From contig JBBDNN010000077.1 in the NCBI GenBank assembly GCA_040877545.1, forward strand, positions 8,168-72,167: a DNA stretch of 64,000 nucleotides, written 5' to 3'. Origin of the DNA: Gracilimonas sp040877545. GTDB lineage: Bacteria > Bacteroidota > Rhodothermia > Balneolales > Balneolaceae. The notes below the pieces were generated by a model, which was given only the letters and a program-made list of their open reading frames with translations, was not told where the DNA came from and did not search any database. Position 1 is the first letter of the stretch. Every line of letters starts with the position of its first letter. A program made the translations under genes and the position numbers. Below, piece by piece: positions 54,975 to 64,000 of this stretch.

Positions 54975-57239
54975 ATGCGCCGCATCTTTTTTCTTTTCAT
55001 TTGTTTTTGTATGTGTGGTTCCTTTGTTGCTCTTGCTCAGGTTTCTTCTGTAAACGGCTATATAAAAGATGCAGAAACCGGGGAAACTTTGATTAGTGCC
55101 AACATAGCTTTGCAGGAGAGTAATAAAGGCACCTCCTCTAATACTTTCGGGTATTATTCCATTACAAACATTTCGCCAGGCACCTATACCCTGCTTTGTT
55201 CGTACATCGGTTATGAATTGTATCGCGAGGAAATCACCCTTGATTCTGGGGAAAACCTGAGGTTGAATATAGAGCTGCAACCCAAAGATGTGCAGCTTGA
55301 GGAAATTGTAGTGCGTTCGCGAATGGATGAAGAGGAACGCAAAAATATCGGAACTGCCCAGATAAATGTGGACTTGATTCAAGACTTACCTTCAGTTTTT
55401 GAAGCGGATGTTTTCCGTGCGGTGCAGCTTTTGCCCGGTGTAAAAGCGGCTTCAGATTTTTCCAGCGGCTTGTATATTCGTGGGGGAAGTCCTGATCAAA
55501 CCTTGATTTTATTAGACCGGACCACCGTGTATAACCCAAGTCACTTTTTTGGATTCTTTTCCACTTTTAATCCTGATGCCATCAAAAATGTACGTTTGTA
55601 TAAGGGGGGATATCCTGCGGAATATGGCGGCCGTCTTGGTTCTGTGTTAACGATCTACAATAAAGACGGCAACCGAAATGAAACCTCGGGATCTGTTACA
55701 GCAGGGTTGCTTGCCTCACGTCTTTCCGTTGAAGGCCCCTACAGCAATGGCTCGTGGATGCTTGCCGCGCGCCGATCAACTTTAGAGCCATTGCTTGCCG
55801 GACTTCGCCAGAACAATGAAGGAATTCCCGAGAAGTTCTATTTCTATGATTTTAATGGAAAGATCAATTTTGAAGCTTCCCAAAACGATAAACTCTCCCT
55901 GGCTTTTTATGCCGGCAAAGACCGGGTAACCTTTCCTTTTGCTGAGGAAGCCGAGTTCAACCTGGATTACGGAAATCAAACCCTGAGCGGTAACTGGACA
56001 CACATTTTTTCTGAAAATCTCTTTGCTAATTTTATACTTACCGGCTCACGTTATTTCAATTTCCCCGAAATAGAATTATCTGGCACCACCATAGAACGCG
56101 AGAATAATATTTTTGATTTTTCCGCTAAGTCAGACCTTGAATATTCAGCCGGTAACCGCCATCAAATATCAACCGGTATATGGGCAGGCGTTTCTACTTT
56201 AAAGCTTCAGGATCGTTTTGACGGCACAGATACATTTCAAAGCCGCATCCATAACCGTTATGCTTCAGCTTATGTTCAGGATGAGTGGAGGCCTTCCAAC
56301 CATTGGAAAATCACACCGGGCGCCCGTTTAAATTATTTTTCCGATGGCGAGTATATTCGCATAGAACCACGGTTGGCTTTTGAATTCATACCCACTGATC
56401 GCATTCGCCTGCAAACTGCTTTTGGCCGTTATAATCAGTTTCTGACTCTCATCACAAATGAAGCTTTTTCCGGATTTGATGTATGGCTGACATCCGCCGA
56501 AGGCATAAATCCTGCTTATGGTAATCAATTTGTGGCGGGCCTTAAAACCATTCCCTTCGAAGATTTTGGCCTTGATATTGAAGTCTATTACCGAACTATG
56601 AAAGATCTGTTTGAACTGGATCCGTTTTTGCCGGATGTGGCAGGATTGGCCTACAGAGATATGTTCCGGATTGGGGAAGGTTCGGCTTACGGGCTGGAAG
56701 TATTTTTTGAGAAAAGAGCCGGAAAATTTACCGGCTTTATCGGGTATACGCTCGGATACACGTGGCGAAAATTTCCAGGCTATAATGTAGAGGTGGGTAA
56801 GGAGGGTGAGAGTGCTCGTTTTTATCCACCTAAATACGATCGCCGCCACGATATAAACCTGGTAACAAGTTATCAGTTAAGTTCCCGCTGGAAAGTTACC
56901 ACTTCATTCAGTTTTGCCACCGGTCAGGCTTATACAGAAGTTCTAGGCCGGTATGCTACCATCGACCTCCCCTGGAGCAATGGCCGTCAACACGTTTTTA
57001 CAGTGGGGAAAGTAAATGCCTCCCGCCTTCCAGATTACCATCGCTTTGATATTTCCTTTTCACGAGAGGGCCGGTTTTTTTCCCTTGGCGATTCCGAACT
57101 TCAACTTCAGCTGATAAATGTATATTCGCGCAGAAATGTGTGGTTTTATAATTTTGATTTTGAGCCTAACCCGGTAGAGCGCTCGGAAGTTTATATGCTG
57201 CCCCTGCTGCCCTCTGTTTCATACACCATTAATTTCTAA
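54975..57239 (+). CDS. TonB-dependent receptor with carboxypeptidase-like domain, tandem copy A
   Basis: The 754-residue product has a signal peptide (MRRIFFLFICFCMCGSF..., ending ALAQ), a carboxypeptidase-regulatory-like domain (SVNGYIKDAETGETLISANI...), a plug (FRAVQLLPGVKAASDFSSGL, YIRGGSPDQTLILLDRTTVY, YKGGYPAEYGGRLGSVLTI) and a short barrel ending LLPSVSYTINF. The frame is open from a TTG at 54939, but ATG 54975 is the clean signal-peptide start and aligns with copy B. It overlaps the DUF4249 gene by one base (TAATG). The receptor/DUF4249 pair is known in Bacteroidota; its substrate is not known. Confidence 0.93.
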   Translation: MRRIFFLFICFCMCGSFVALAQVSSVNGYIKDAETGETLISANIALQESNKGTSSNTFGYYSITNISPGTYTLLCSYIGYELYREEITLDSGENLRLNIELQPKDVQLEEIVVRSRMDEEERKNIGTAQINVDLIQDLPSVFEADVFRAVQLLPGVKAASDFSSGLYIRGGSPDQTLILLDRTTVYNPSHFFGFFSTFNPDAIKNVRLYKGGYPAEYGGRLGSVLTIYNKDGNRNETSGSVTAGLLASRLSVEGPYSNGSWMLAARRSTLEPLLAGLRQNNEGIPEKFYFYDFNGKINFEASQNDKLSLAFYAGKDRVTFPFAEEAEFNLDYGNQTLSGNWTHIFSENLFANFILTGSRYFNFPEIELSGTTIERENNIFDFSAKSDLEYSAGNRHQISTGIWAGVSTLKLQDRFDGTDTFQSRIHNRYASAYVQDEWRPSNHWKITPGARLNYFSDGEYIRIEPRLAFEFIPTDRIRLQTAFGRYNQFLTLITNEAFSGFDVWLTSAEGINPAYGNQFVAGLKTIPFEDFGLDIEVYYRTMKDLFELDPFLPDVAGLAYRDMFRIGEGSAYGLEVFFEKRAGKFTGFIGYTLGYTWRKFPGYNVEVGKEGESARFYPPKYDRRHDINLVTSYQLSSRWKVTTSFSFATGQAYTEVLGRYATIDLPWSNGRQHVFTVGKVNASRLPDYHRFDISFSREGRFFSLGDSELQLQLINVYSRRNVWFYNFDFEPNPVERSEVYMLPLLPSVSYTINF

Positions 57240-58156
57240 TGATCATGAAAAACGCACTTTTAATGTCAGCCCTGATTTTACCTGTTTTAATTAGCTCCTG
57301 TGATGATTATTCACAGGATGAATACGAGTTCTTTTATGTGGTAGAAGCTTATATGATAGCAGGCCGCCAGCTTCCACACATTATCCTCTCCACCACCACA
57401 CCCGCCGATGCATATTATAGCTTTGAAGATACAGCCGTTGAGGACGCCATTGTTCAAATCCGGCTTCTCAACACAGCTAGCAACAGTGAGGTTGAAAGCG
57501 TCTTCAACTATATCATGACTGAGCCTGGAATTTATAATGCTTCAGTATCTCACCGAATTTTACCGCTGCGTACGTATGAGCTCAATATAACATTTCCACA
57601 ATCCGCCAGGGAAATCACTGCTCATACCACCATCCCCGATACTTTTCATATTAAGGAAGGCGTACCCGACTTTATTGTATATCGTTCTACCGAGCAACTG
57701 GAAATTACTGTAAGTGAAAGTTCATATCCCGGCCGGCAAAATATCTTCGTTTTCAATACTATTAGTCTCAGGCCCGAAGCGGTTAATCTCACTCCTCTTT
57801 ATCGCACTATTTATGAGGATGGCGGCGAAGATCCTGATGAATTATACCTCCTGGCAAATAATGATTCCGGCATCATAAATGAAGGAAATTTTGATGTTAA
57901 TCCCGACGGCACTTTCACCATTGAATTTCCCTGGCTTGGCTTTTCTTTTTATGAAGAGAATCTCGTGATTGCGAATACAATCGATGATAATTTATATGAT
58001 TTTGTTCGGTCACGATCTGTGCAACTCGGCGGGTCTTCCCTTTCGCCGGGCGAAATTCAGAATGTAATTTCCAATATTAATGGTGGTGTTGGTGTTTTTG
58101 GTGCTATGGCCTCCGATACCGTTCAAACAATTGTGCAACGTCCCTTAGCTCCATAA
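57239..58156 (+). CDS. DUF4249-family lipoprotein, tandem copy A
   Basis: A 305-residue protein with a lipobox ending LISSC (Cys21; Cys19 if the ATG at 57245 is used). It has a beta-rich body: FYVVEAYMIAGRQLPHIILS, LPLRTYELNITFPQSAREIT, VTVSESSYPGRQNIFVFNTI and, near the end, VQLGGSSLSPGEIQNVISNI. These features match DUF4249, a family encoded right after this kind of TonB receptor. It probably acts as a surface or periplasmic partner of the receptor at 54975. The start codon overlaps the receptor stop, so translation is likely coupled. Confidence 0.88.
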   Translation: MIMKNALLMSALILPVLISSCDDYSQDEYEFFYVVEAYMIAGRQLPHIILSTTTPADAYYSFEDTAVEDAIVQIRLLNTASNSEVESVFNYIMTEPGIYNASVSHRILPLRTYELNITFPQSAREITAHTTIPDTFHIKEGVPDFIVYRSTEQLEITVSESSYPGRQNIFVFNTISLRPEAVNLTPLYRTIYEDGGEDPDELYLLANNDSGIINEGNFDVNPDGTFTIEFPWLGFSFYEENLVIANTIDDNLYDFVRSRSVQLGGSSLSPGEIQNVISNINGGVGVFGAMASDTVQTIVQRPLAP

Positions 58157-58427
58157 AAAAACAGAGCTTTTTTTGGGAATTCTTTTGCTACATATTTACA
58201 CATCCAATTAATCCCCTTCTGTACACTTTCTTCACATTTCATTTTACCCTGCTTTTATGGATGAAGCTTGTAAGGTAAAAAGCCCCTCCTATCCTAATTA
58301 AACGGCTATCACCTCCCTCTTTATGGCCTTGGCACATTTGTTGTAATCATCATCAATAACAAAGGTCAATTGATTTAGCAATACTGGTTTTCTTGTGAAG
58401 CATCCTATCCAGATTACTCAAAATATT

Positions 58428-60689
58428 ATGTGTCGTACGCTGCTGTTTTCAGTCATAATTTTCTTATTCTATACGCAGACATCTGTCGCCCAGGTCTCTG
58501 ATGCATCTGTTGAAGGCTATATTAAAGACGCCGTAACCGGGGATACGTTGATAAGTGCGAATATTGCTTTTCAGGTTAAAAAGAAAGGCACTTCCTCTAA
58601 CCGGATCGGCTATTATTCTATCACGAATATTCAACCTGGCAGTGATACCTTGTTATGTTCTTATATCGGTTATGAGTTATACAGGAAAGAAATTAAACTT
58701 AAAGAGGGAGAAAATGTAAGACTGGATGTGGAGCTGGTTCCCGAAAACAGGGACCTTGGAGAAATTGAGGTTCAGGCAAGTGATTTATATAAAAGCATCA
58801 GCATGGTTCAGGTTGGCAACGGGCTTCTTGAAAATATCCCTTCTATTTTTGATGGGGATGTGTTTCGTTCTGTACAGCTTTTACCAGGAATTAAAGCTAC
58901 TTCCGATTACTCCAGCGGGCTACATATTCGTGGGGGCAGCCCCGACCAAACCTTAATCCTTCTGGATAAAACACCCATTTATAATCCGGGGCATTTTTTT
59001 GGTTTTCTATCTACATTTAATCCGGATGCCATTGATGACATTTACTTATATAAAGGTGGATATCCTGCAGAATATGGGGGCCGGCTTGGCTCAGTTCTTA
59101 CCCTTAATAATAAGGCCGGTAATGCAGAAAAAAACTCCGGCTCACTTACCACGGGTTTAATCGCTTCACGTGCCTCCCTCGAAGGGCCAATTAGTAAAGG
59201 TTCCTGGATGTTATCCGCACGACGTTCTACCTTAGAGCCTCTGCTGGCTGGCCTCCGTCAGAATTATGATGACATTCCTAACAGGTTTCATTTCTATGAT
59301 GTAAATGGAAAGCTGGAATTTGATGCTTCAAAAAAGGATAAGTTATCACTGGCTGTTTATGCCGGAAATGATCAGGTGGGATTTCCTTTTTCCTATAATT
59401 CAGAATTCCACCTAGATTATGGTAATCAAGTATTGAGCGGAAACTGGACCCATATTTATTCAGATAATTTAACTACTGCCTTTTCACTCACAGGGGCGCG
59501 GTATTTTAACTTTTCCGAGTTTGAGCTTACAGATACCAATTTTGAACGCAGAAATTTTATCAATGATTTTTCTGCCAAATGGAGCTTGGATTATGCCGCT
59601 AGCGACAATCATTATATTTCAGCAGGGATATGGGCAGGCATTTCAAACATAAAGCTTCAGGACCGTCTCTATGGTTCCAAAAGTTTTAACAGCGATATCG
59701 ATAATCAATATACTTCTGTTTATCTACAGGATGAATGGAGGCCTGCCGAAAAATGGAAAATAACTCCTGGAATTCGAGTCAATTATCATTCAAATGGAGA
59801 ATTTCTTCGTGTAGAACCAAGATGGTCTTTTGAGTTTATGCCGAACCATCGCCTTCGCCTGCAAGCTTCTTATGGGCATTATAATCAGTTCCTCACACTT
59901 AATTCAAACGAGGCTTTTTCTGGTTTTGATGTATGGCTGTCTTCAGCCGATGGAGTTCCACCTGCATCTGGAGATCAAATTATATTGGGAGTTAAAACCA
60001 TACCATTCGATGATTACGGGCTGGATTTAGAAGTATACTACCGTACGATGTCCGATCTTTTTGAAATGGACCCTTTTCTTCCGGATATATCAGGGCTGGC
60101 CTATGATGAGCTGTTCCGAACAGGCGAAGGTTATGCCTATGGATTTGAGCTTTTCTTTAGGAAAAGTGCCGGTAAATTTACCGGCTTCATTGGGTATACG
60201 CTCGGCTACACCTGGCGTAAATTTCCTGGGTATAATCTTGAAGTGGATAGTGAGAATCAAAAAGCCCGGTTTTATCCACCAAAGTACGACCGCCGGCATG
60301 ATATAAACCTGGTGGCCAGTTACCAATTCAACTCCCACTGGAAAATCACTTCTTCATTTAGTTATGCCTCCGGGCAAGCCTATACCAAAGCTTTAGGCAG
60401 ATATTTGATTAGGGAGCTCCCATGGAGTAATGATCATCGGAATGTAGTAACAGTGGGGAAAGTAAACGCCTCCCGTTTACCGGCATATCATAGCCTTGAT
60501 TTTTCCATTTCCCGCTCAGGTAAGTTTTTCAATCTCGGAGATTCCAAACTTCAGCTTCAGCTTATAAATGTGTATTCCCGCAGAAATGTGTGGTTCTATA
60601 ACTACTATTTCGAACCTAACCCCGCCGAGCGAGCTGAAATAAATATGTTGCCTTTTTTACCATCTCTTTCTTATACCATAAAATTTTAA
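58428..60689 (+). CDS. TonB-dependent receptor with carboxypeptidase-like domain, tandem copy B
   Basis: The 753-residue product is a close paralogue of copy A over its full length: same signal-peptide position, EGYIKDAVTGDTLISANI, FRSVQLLPGIKATSDYSSGL, HIRGGSPDQTLILLDKTPIY, YKGGYPAEYGGRLGSVLTL and a barrel ending LPSLSYTIKF. ATG 58428 aligns with the start of copy A; a GTG at 58395 would add 11 residues. The 238-base leader after copy A's DUF4249 gene has no gene and probably holds its own promoter. Differences concentrate around the helix after the regulatory domain (ENRDLGEIEVQASDLYKSIS). Confidence 0.93.
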   Translation: MCRTLLFSVIIFLFYTQTSVAQVSDASVEGYIKDAVTGDTLISANIAFQVKKKGTSSNRIGYYSITNIQPGSDTLLCSYIGYELYRKEIKLKEGENVRLDVELVPENRDLGEIEVQASDLYKSISMVQVGNGLLENIPSIFDGDVFRSVQLLPGIKATSDYSSGLHIRGGSPDQTLILLDKTPIYNPGHFFGFLSTFNPDAIDDIYLYKGGYPAEYGGRLGSVLTLNNKAGNAEKNSGSLTTGLIASRASLEGPISKGSWMLSARRSTLEPLLAGLRQNYDDIPNRFHFYDVNGKLEFDASKKDKLSLAVYAGNDQVGFPFSYNSEFHLDYGNQVLSGNWTHIYSDNLTTAFSLTGARYFNFSEFELTDTNFERRNFINDFSAKWSLDYAASDNHYISAGIWAGISNIKLQDRLYGSKSFNSDIDNQYTSVYLQDEWRPAEKWKITPGIRVNYHSNGEFLRVEPRWSFEFMPNHRLRLQASYGHYNQFLTLNSNEAFSGFDVWLSSADGVPPASGDQIILGVKTIPFDDYGLDLEVYYRTMSDLFEMDPFLPDISGLAYDELFRTGEGYAYGFELFFRKSAGKFTGFIGYTLGYTWRKFPGYNLEVDSENQKARFYPPKYDRRHDINLVASYQFNSHWKITSSFSYASGQAYTKALGRYLIRELPWSNDHRNVVTVGKVNASRLPAYHSLDFSISRSGKFFNLGDSKLQLQLINVYSRRNVWFYNYYFEPNPAERAEINMLPFLPSLSYTIKF

Positions 60690-60693
60690 TTAC

Positions 60694-61599
60694 ATGAAAA
60701 ATTTATTCATTTCTTTACTACTTGTTAGTCTTTTAGCCTTCTCATGTGAAATGTACCAACAGGATGAGTACGAGGAATTTAATGTTGTGGAGGCATATTT
60801 AATAGCCGGAAAGGAAATTCCCAATATCAGATTGATAACCGTCGTTCCTGTTGAAGATAAGTTTAGTTATTCTACTAGTAGTTACGGTGTTGATAATGCT
60901 AATATAGAAGTCAGGTTGCTCTCAGAAGGGCCTCACAGCGAAATTGAAGAAGTTATTTATTATGAATTATCCTCCACCGGCAAGTATTCTGCCACAGATT
61001 CTCATACAGTTTTGCCTCTACGAACGTATGAACTTGAAATCACCTTCCCCAATACCAATGAAAATATCTATGCTCATACAATAGTACCAGACACCTTCCA
61101 AATTGTGAACACCCTTCCCGATTCAATCGTCTACCGCTCTTCTGAACAGGTGGAAGTGACCGTGAGTGAAAGTTCTTATCCAGAACGGCAAAATATTTTT
61201 ATTTTCAATGCCATCAGTCCCGGGCCCGAGGAAAGTAAATTTACTCCATTCTACAGAGAACTTTTTGAAGAGAGAGGAAGAGATCCAAGGGATATAAAAC
61301 TTCTTGCAAACAACAGCTCCGACATTATCAATGAGGGAAATTTTAAGGTGAACGAGGATGGATCTAATACTATCAAGTATCCCTGGAGTGGGTTTTCTTA
61401 TTACGAAGAAAACCTATTGGTGGCAAATACGATGGACGATAATGTGTATGATTTTGTCCGATCACAATCTGTTCAGCTTGGAGGATCGTCTTTGTCTCCC
61501 GGAGAGATACAAAATGTTATTTATAACATAGAAGGAGGAATTGGAATATTTGGCTCGTTAGCTTCAGATACTGTAGCTATTTACCTAAAGCGCCCCTGA
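60694..61599 (+). CDS. DUF4249-family lipoprotein, tandem copy B
   Basis: A 301-residue paralogue of copy A with a lipobox ending LAFSC (Cys18), FNVVEAYLIAGKEIPNIRLI, LPLRTYELEITFPNTNENIY, VTVSESSYPERQNIFIFNAI and VQLGGSSLSPGEIQNVIYNI. It starts four bases after receptor copy B. The conserved blocks are the same as in copy A, while the loops differ, which fits two related systems with different ligands. Confidence 0.88.
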   Translation: MKNLFISLLLVSLLAFSCEMYQQDEYEEFNVVEAYLIAGKEIPNIRLITVVPVEDKFSYSTSSYGVDNANIEVRLLSEGPHSEIEEVIYYELSSTGKYSATDSHTVLPLRTYELEITFPNTNENIYAHTIVPDTFQIVNTLPDSIVYRSSEQVEVTVSESSYPERQNIFIFNAISPGPEESKFTPFYRELFEERGRDPRDIKLLANNSSDIINEGNFKVNEDGSNTIKYPWSGFSYYEENLLVANTMDDNVYDFVRSQSVQLGGSSLSPGEIQNVIYNIEGGIGIFGSLASDTVAIYLKRP

Positions 61600-61603
61600 T
61601 TGG

Positions 61604-63188
61604 TCAAAATGAAAAGCGTAGGTCAATAAACCAGTTTTGCACACTTGACAAATTCCCCCGAACATTAGTAACGACACTAAAACCTGATTTGTGATCGAAT
61701 TTAAAACCAAGGTATAGGACCTGGGATGTTGAAATACTCTTTTGTCTATAATCACTTTTGACAGGAAATTCAAAATCCATAAGATTTGTGTCCCCAGGCT
61801 CGAAATATTTTTCTTCTTTTCTAATATTATTATCTATTTGACCTCTGAGATTTGCACCACCCCACATACCAAAATTATCTGAAATTGAAAGGGAGGCATA
61901 TATTGGCACAAGCAATCCCATTGTATGTAATACCTCATCAAAATCGACTTGAGCGAATAGGTCTATACCAGAAGTTTTTAATGCACTGTATTCATAGAAA
62001 GGATTCAACCCCGTAAATAACGCATAATCATTCTCTGAAAGTGTAATGGCATACCCTGTAGAAATGTGTCCGAGGTAAAATTTGTCACCAGTATCGAGAA
62101 TCTCGTTCTGCCTGTTTATTTCCTCTGATGAAATTATTTCGTTATTGCGTATGTCTTCTCTATTTCGATTATAAAGGTTTTCATTATCAGCTTTACCGAA
62201 ACTGTATAGTGCTTTTATATTTACAAACCAGTAATCATTACCCAGCCAATTTACTTGCACGTTTTGATACCCATCATACCTCACCTGTAAAGGGTTCACG
62301 TTTTTTTCATTAATGGTTTTGATGATTGTTATTGCTGCTCTGATTGCGGACCTCAGGCACCCTTCTATCAACCACTTCATCCTCTCTTGTCTCTAGATTT
62401 GTTTGATTGGCAGATGAGGTATAGATATTATTTTGAACATACAATCGATGTTTCCTGTCATTACCATTTCTCCATTTGTAATATTCAAAACCTAATGTGA
62501 ACTGTTTTTGATTTTCATTCTGGTATCTCTCATCAAGATAAACGTCATGTTCGGTTCTTCCATGGACTAATGTATCCTCTTCGAATATCTCCTGAACTCT
62601 ATTTCGAACCTCTTCTGATTCACTAATTCTTTGATAACGGTTCTGTGAATACCCTCCGAAAATACCCATTGCTACTGAATTATTATCTCCAAAAATCTTC
62701 AGCAGCCTGAACTCAGCCTGTTCATTTGTATGATTATATTCAGTATTGGAAGTTCTAATCCTGTTGCTATAATCATTATGGATAAATGCTCCCGATTCAG
62801 AACTGCCTTGGTTTTCTACAACATCAGTTAAATCTTCCGATCTGTTTAGAGAATTCACAACTCCACCTACAGAGTAAAACCACTGACCTGATTTAACAGG
62901 TACTAAACCTGCCGAGGTAAAGTTCGTATTACTTCCGGTTTTAATAGATGTGCTGATAAATGAATTGGATAAGGTAGAGGCTCTGGCAGGATTAAATATC
63001 ACCCGCTGAATGTCATCATCCACTAAAAACAAAAAATCATCAGAAATACTTTGTTCATAAGCTGTTATTGTGGATACTTGCTGAAAAGTATTGTGCTGTG
63101 GAAAATTATTTTGTGCGGGCGCTACTCTTTGTGCTGTTATATCGGAGCTATAACAAATCACCATTAAAAAAATAATAAGTGGTTTCAT
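61604..63188 (-). pseudogene. Outer-membrane-type protein gene interrupted by an apparent one-base frameshift
   Basis: Two overlapping frames on the minus strand look like one gene. The first (ATG 63188, signal peptide MKPLIIFLMVICYSSDITAQ) carries beta-strand-rich sequence to ...VPEVRNQSSNNNHQNH and stops at 62310. The second continues with NEKNVNPLQVRYDGYQNVQV and runs to a barrel-like end (NWFIDLRFSF) at 61604. Removing one A from the AAAA run at 62317-62320 joins them as ...NNNHQTINEKN.... The combined product would be about 528 residues. I do not recognise the family. It could be a true mutation, a sequencing error or, less likely, programmed frameshifting. The gene is convergent with DUF4249 copy B. 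Confidence 0.72.
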
Positions 63189-63254
63189 AGAATGTTTATT
63201 ATTCGGCGGGCAGCAATTGAACAAAATTTCCTCATTATTCCTAAAAATTAATTT

Positions 63255-63926
63255 ATGCGTCTAGTATCATTTCTTTTAATAATTATCTCCTCCTTCATTG
63301 TGTGTGCTGAAGCCTACGCTCAGGCCACCGGAGATTTTGAAATTGCCCGGGCCAAATATCGTGGCGGGGGCGACTGGTATAACGATCCTTCTTCCCTTCA
63401 AAACCTGATTCGTTTTACTAAAAATAATGTGCCAATTAATATTTCTGATTCCTTTAAAGATGTCTCTGTGGGAAGTGCTGAATTACATTCATATCCCTTT
63501 GTTTTCTTAACAGGACACGGAAATATTACCCTCAGTTCTGCCGAAGCCCGTAATGTACGCGAGTATCTCGAAAACGGCGGGTTCTTGTATATAGATGATG
63601 ATTATGGACTGGATGAATTTATTCGTCCAGCTATGAAAGAGGTTTTTGCCGATGAAGACTTCGTGGAAATACCTTTCAACCACTCGATTTATAACCTGGT
63701 TTTTGAATTCACCGACGGGCTTCCCAAAATCCATGAACATGATAATGAAGCTCCGCGCGGTTATGGAATATTCAGGGAGGGGAAGCTTGTGGTTTTCTAC
63801 AGCGTAGAGTCTAATCTGGGTGATGGATGGGCAGACCCTGAAATCCACAACAATCCACCTGAACTTCGCCAGAAAGCCCTCCAGATGGGTGTTAATATTT
63901 TGGTGTACGCCCTTACCAGAAATTGA
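63255..63926 (+). CDS. DUF4159-family exported protein
   Basis: The 223-residue product has a signal peptide ending EAYAQ (about 23) followed by the DUF4159 fold: DFEIARAKYRGGGDWYNDPS, YPFVFLTGHGNITLSSAEAR, NVREYLENGGFLYIDDDYGL and the C-terminal GDGWADPEIHNNPPELRQKALQMGVNILVYALTRN. The family is related to flavodoxin/gatase-like folds and has no agreed function. It is transcribed divergently from the frameshifted gene, 66 bases away. Confidence 0.88.
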   Translation: MRLVSFLLIIISSFIVCAEAYAQATGDFEIARAKYRGGGDWYNDPSSLQNLIRFTKNNVPINISDSFKDVSVGSAELHSYPFVFLTGHGNITLSSAEARNVREYLENGGFLYIDDDYGLDEFIRPAMKEVFADEDFVEIPFNHSIYNLVFEFTDGLPKIHEHDNEAPRGYGIFREGKLVVFYSVESNLGDGWADPEIHNNPPELRQKALQMGVNILVYALTRN

Positions 63927-64000
63927 TTCCGCAGTAACTAGTGGACATTGCCTTCGAAAAAGGAAATACGGTGATTAGGAGAAACACCATCCATCACCCC

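Noticed and set aside
1..64000. Insertion sequences, phage genes or integrases
   Set aside because: No transposase, integrase or phage structural gene was found, and no terminal inverted repeats with target duplications were noticed.

Overview
The window looks like chromosome of a marine or saline-habitat Bacteroidota/Balneolota-type bacterium (Balneolales-like is my best guess). The signs are: four exported proteins ending in a type IX secretion (Por) sorting domain with the NYPNPFNPxT motif and a common (K/Q)MxLIK-like C-terminus; SusC/SusD and other TonB-dependent receptors; lipoprotein signal peptides; an ECF sigma/FecR pair; a TRAP transporter; and a tmRNA whose tag ends NNYSYRLAA. This is judged from motifs alone, without database searches.

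Region 1 (about 1-36.3 kb) is a nearly complete pectin utilisation locus. The minus-strand half carries, in gene order from high to low coordinate: GH105, GH43, rhamnogalacturonan acetylesterase (CE12), pectin methylesterase (CE8) and tagaturonate epimerase (uxaE); then two TonB receptors and a secreted PL1 pectate lyase; then a third TonB receptor and a secreted leucine-rich-repeat protein; an RCC1-repeat protein; and a PL2 pectate lyase with uxaC and a truncated LacI regulator. A GH28 gene sits divergent to the PL2 gene. The plus-strand half runs kduI-kduD-DUF4861-lacI, then kdgK-eda-dctPQM. Saturated galacturonate (from GH28) should pass UxaC then UxaE; unsaturated galacturonate (from the lyases and GH105) should pass KduI then KduD. 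Both routes lead to KDG, then KdgK and Eda. Fructuronate reductase and mannonate dehydratase, needed to finish the UxaC/UxaE branch, are not in the window.

Two palindromic operator classes fit two LacI-family regulators with different recognition helices. A TTAACCGGTTAA-like site occurs before the PL2 gene, two TonB-receptor operons, the GH105 operon and, as a weaker match, a large secreted protein at 37-40 kb. A CAATCGATTG-type site lies before kduI and kdgK.

Region 2 (36.3-40 kb) holds an imperfect tandem intergenic repeat and a 959-residue secreted repeat protein with a CBM-like domain. Region 3 (40.5-53.1 kb) is a second polysaccharide locus on the minus strand: ECF sigma factor, FecR anti-sigma, STN-domain SusC, SusD, a GH71/GH99-like lipoprotein, a SusE/F-like lipoprotein, a GH97 enzyme and a secreted protein with two SusE/F-like domains, closed by a strong terminator. 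The target is probably an alpha-glucan.

Region 4 (53.5-64 kb) has the tmRNA gene, a DUF72 protein, a tandem duplication of a TonB receptor plus DUF4249 lipoprotein pair, a frameshifted outer-membrane-type gene and a DUF4159 protein. No tRNA, rRNA, insertion sequence or CRISPR array was found.
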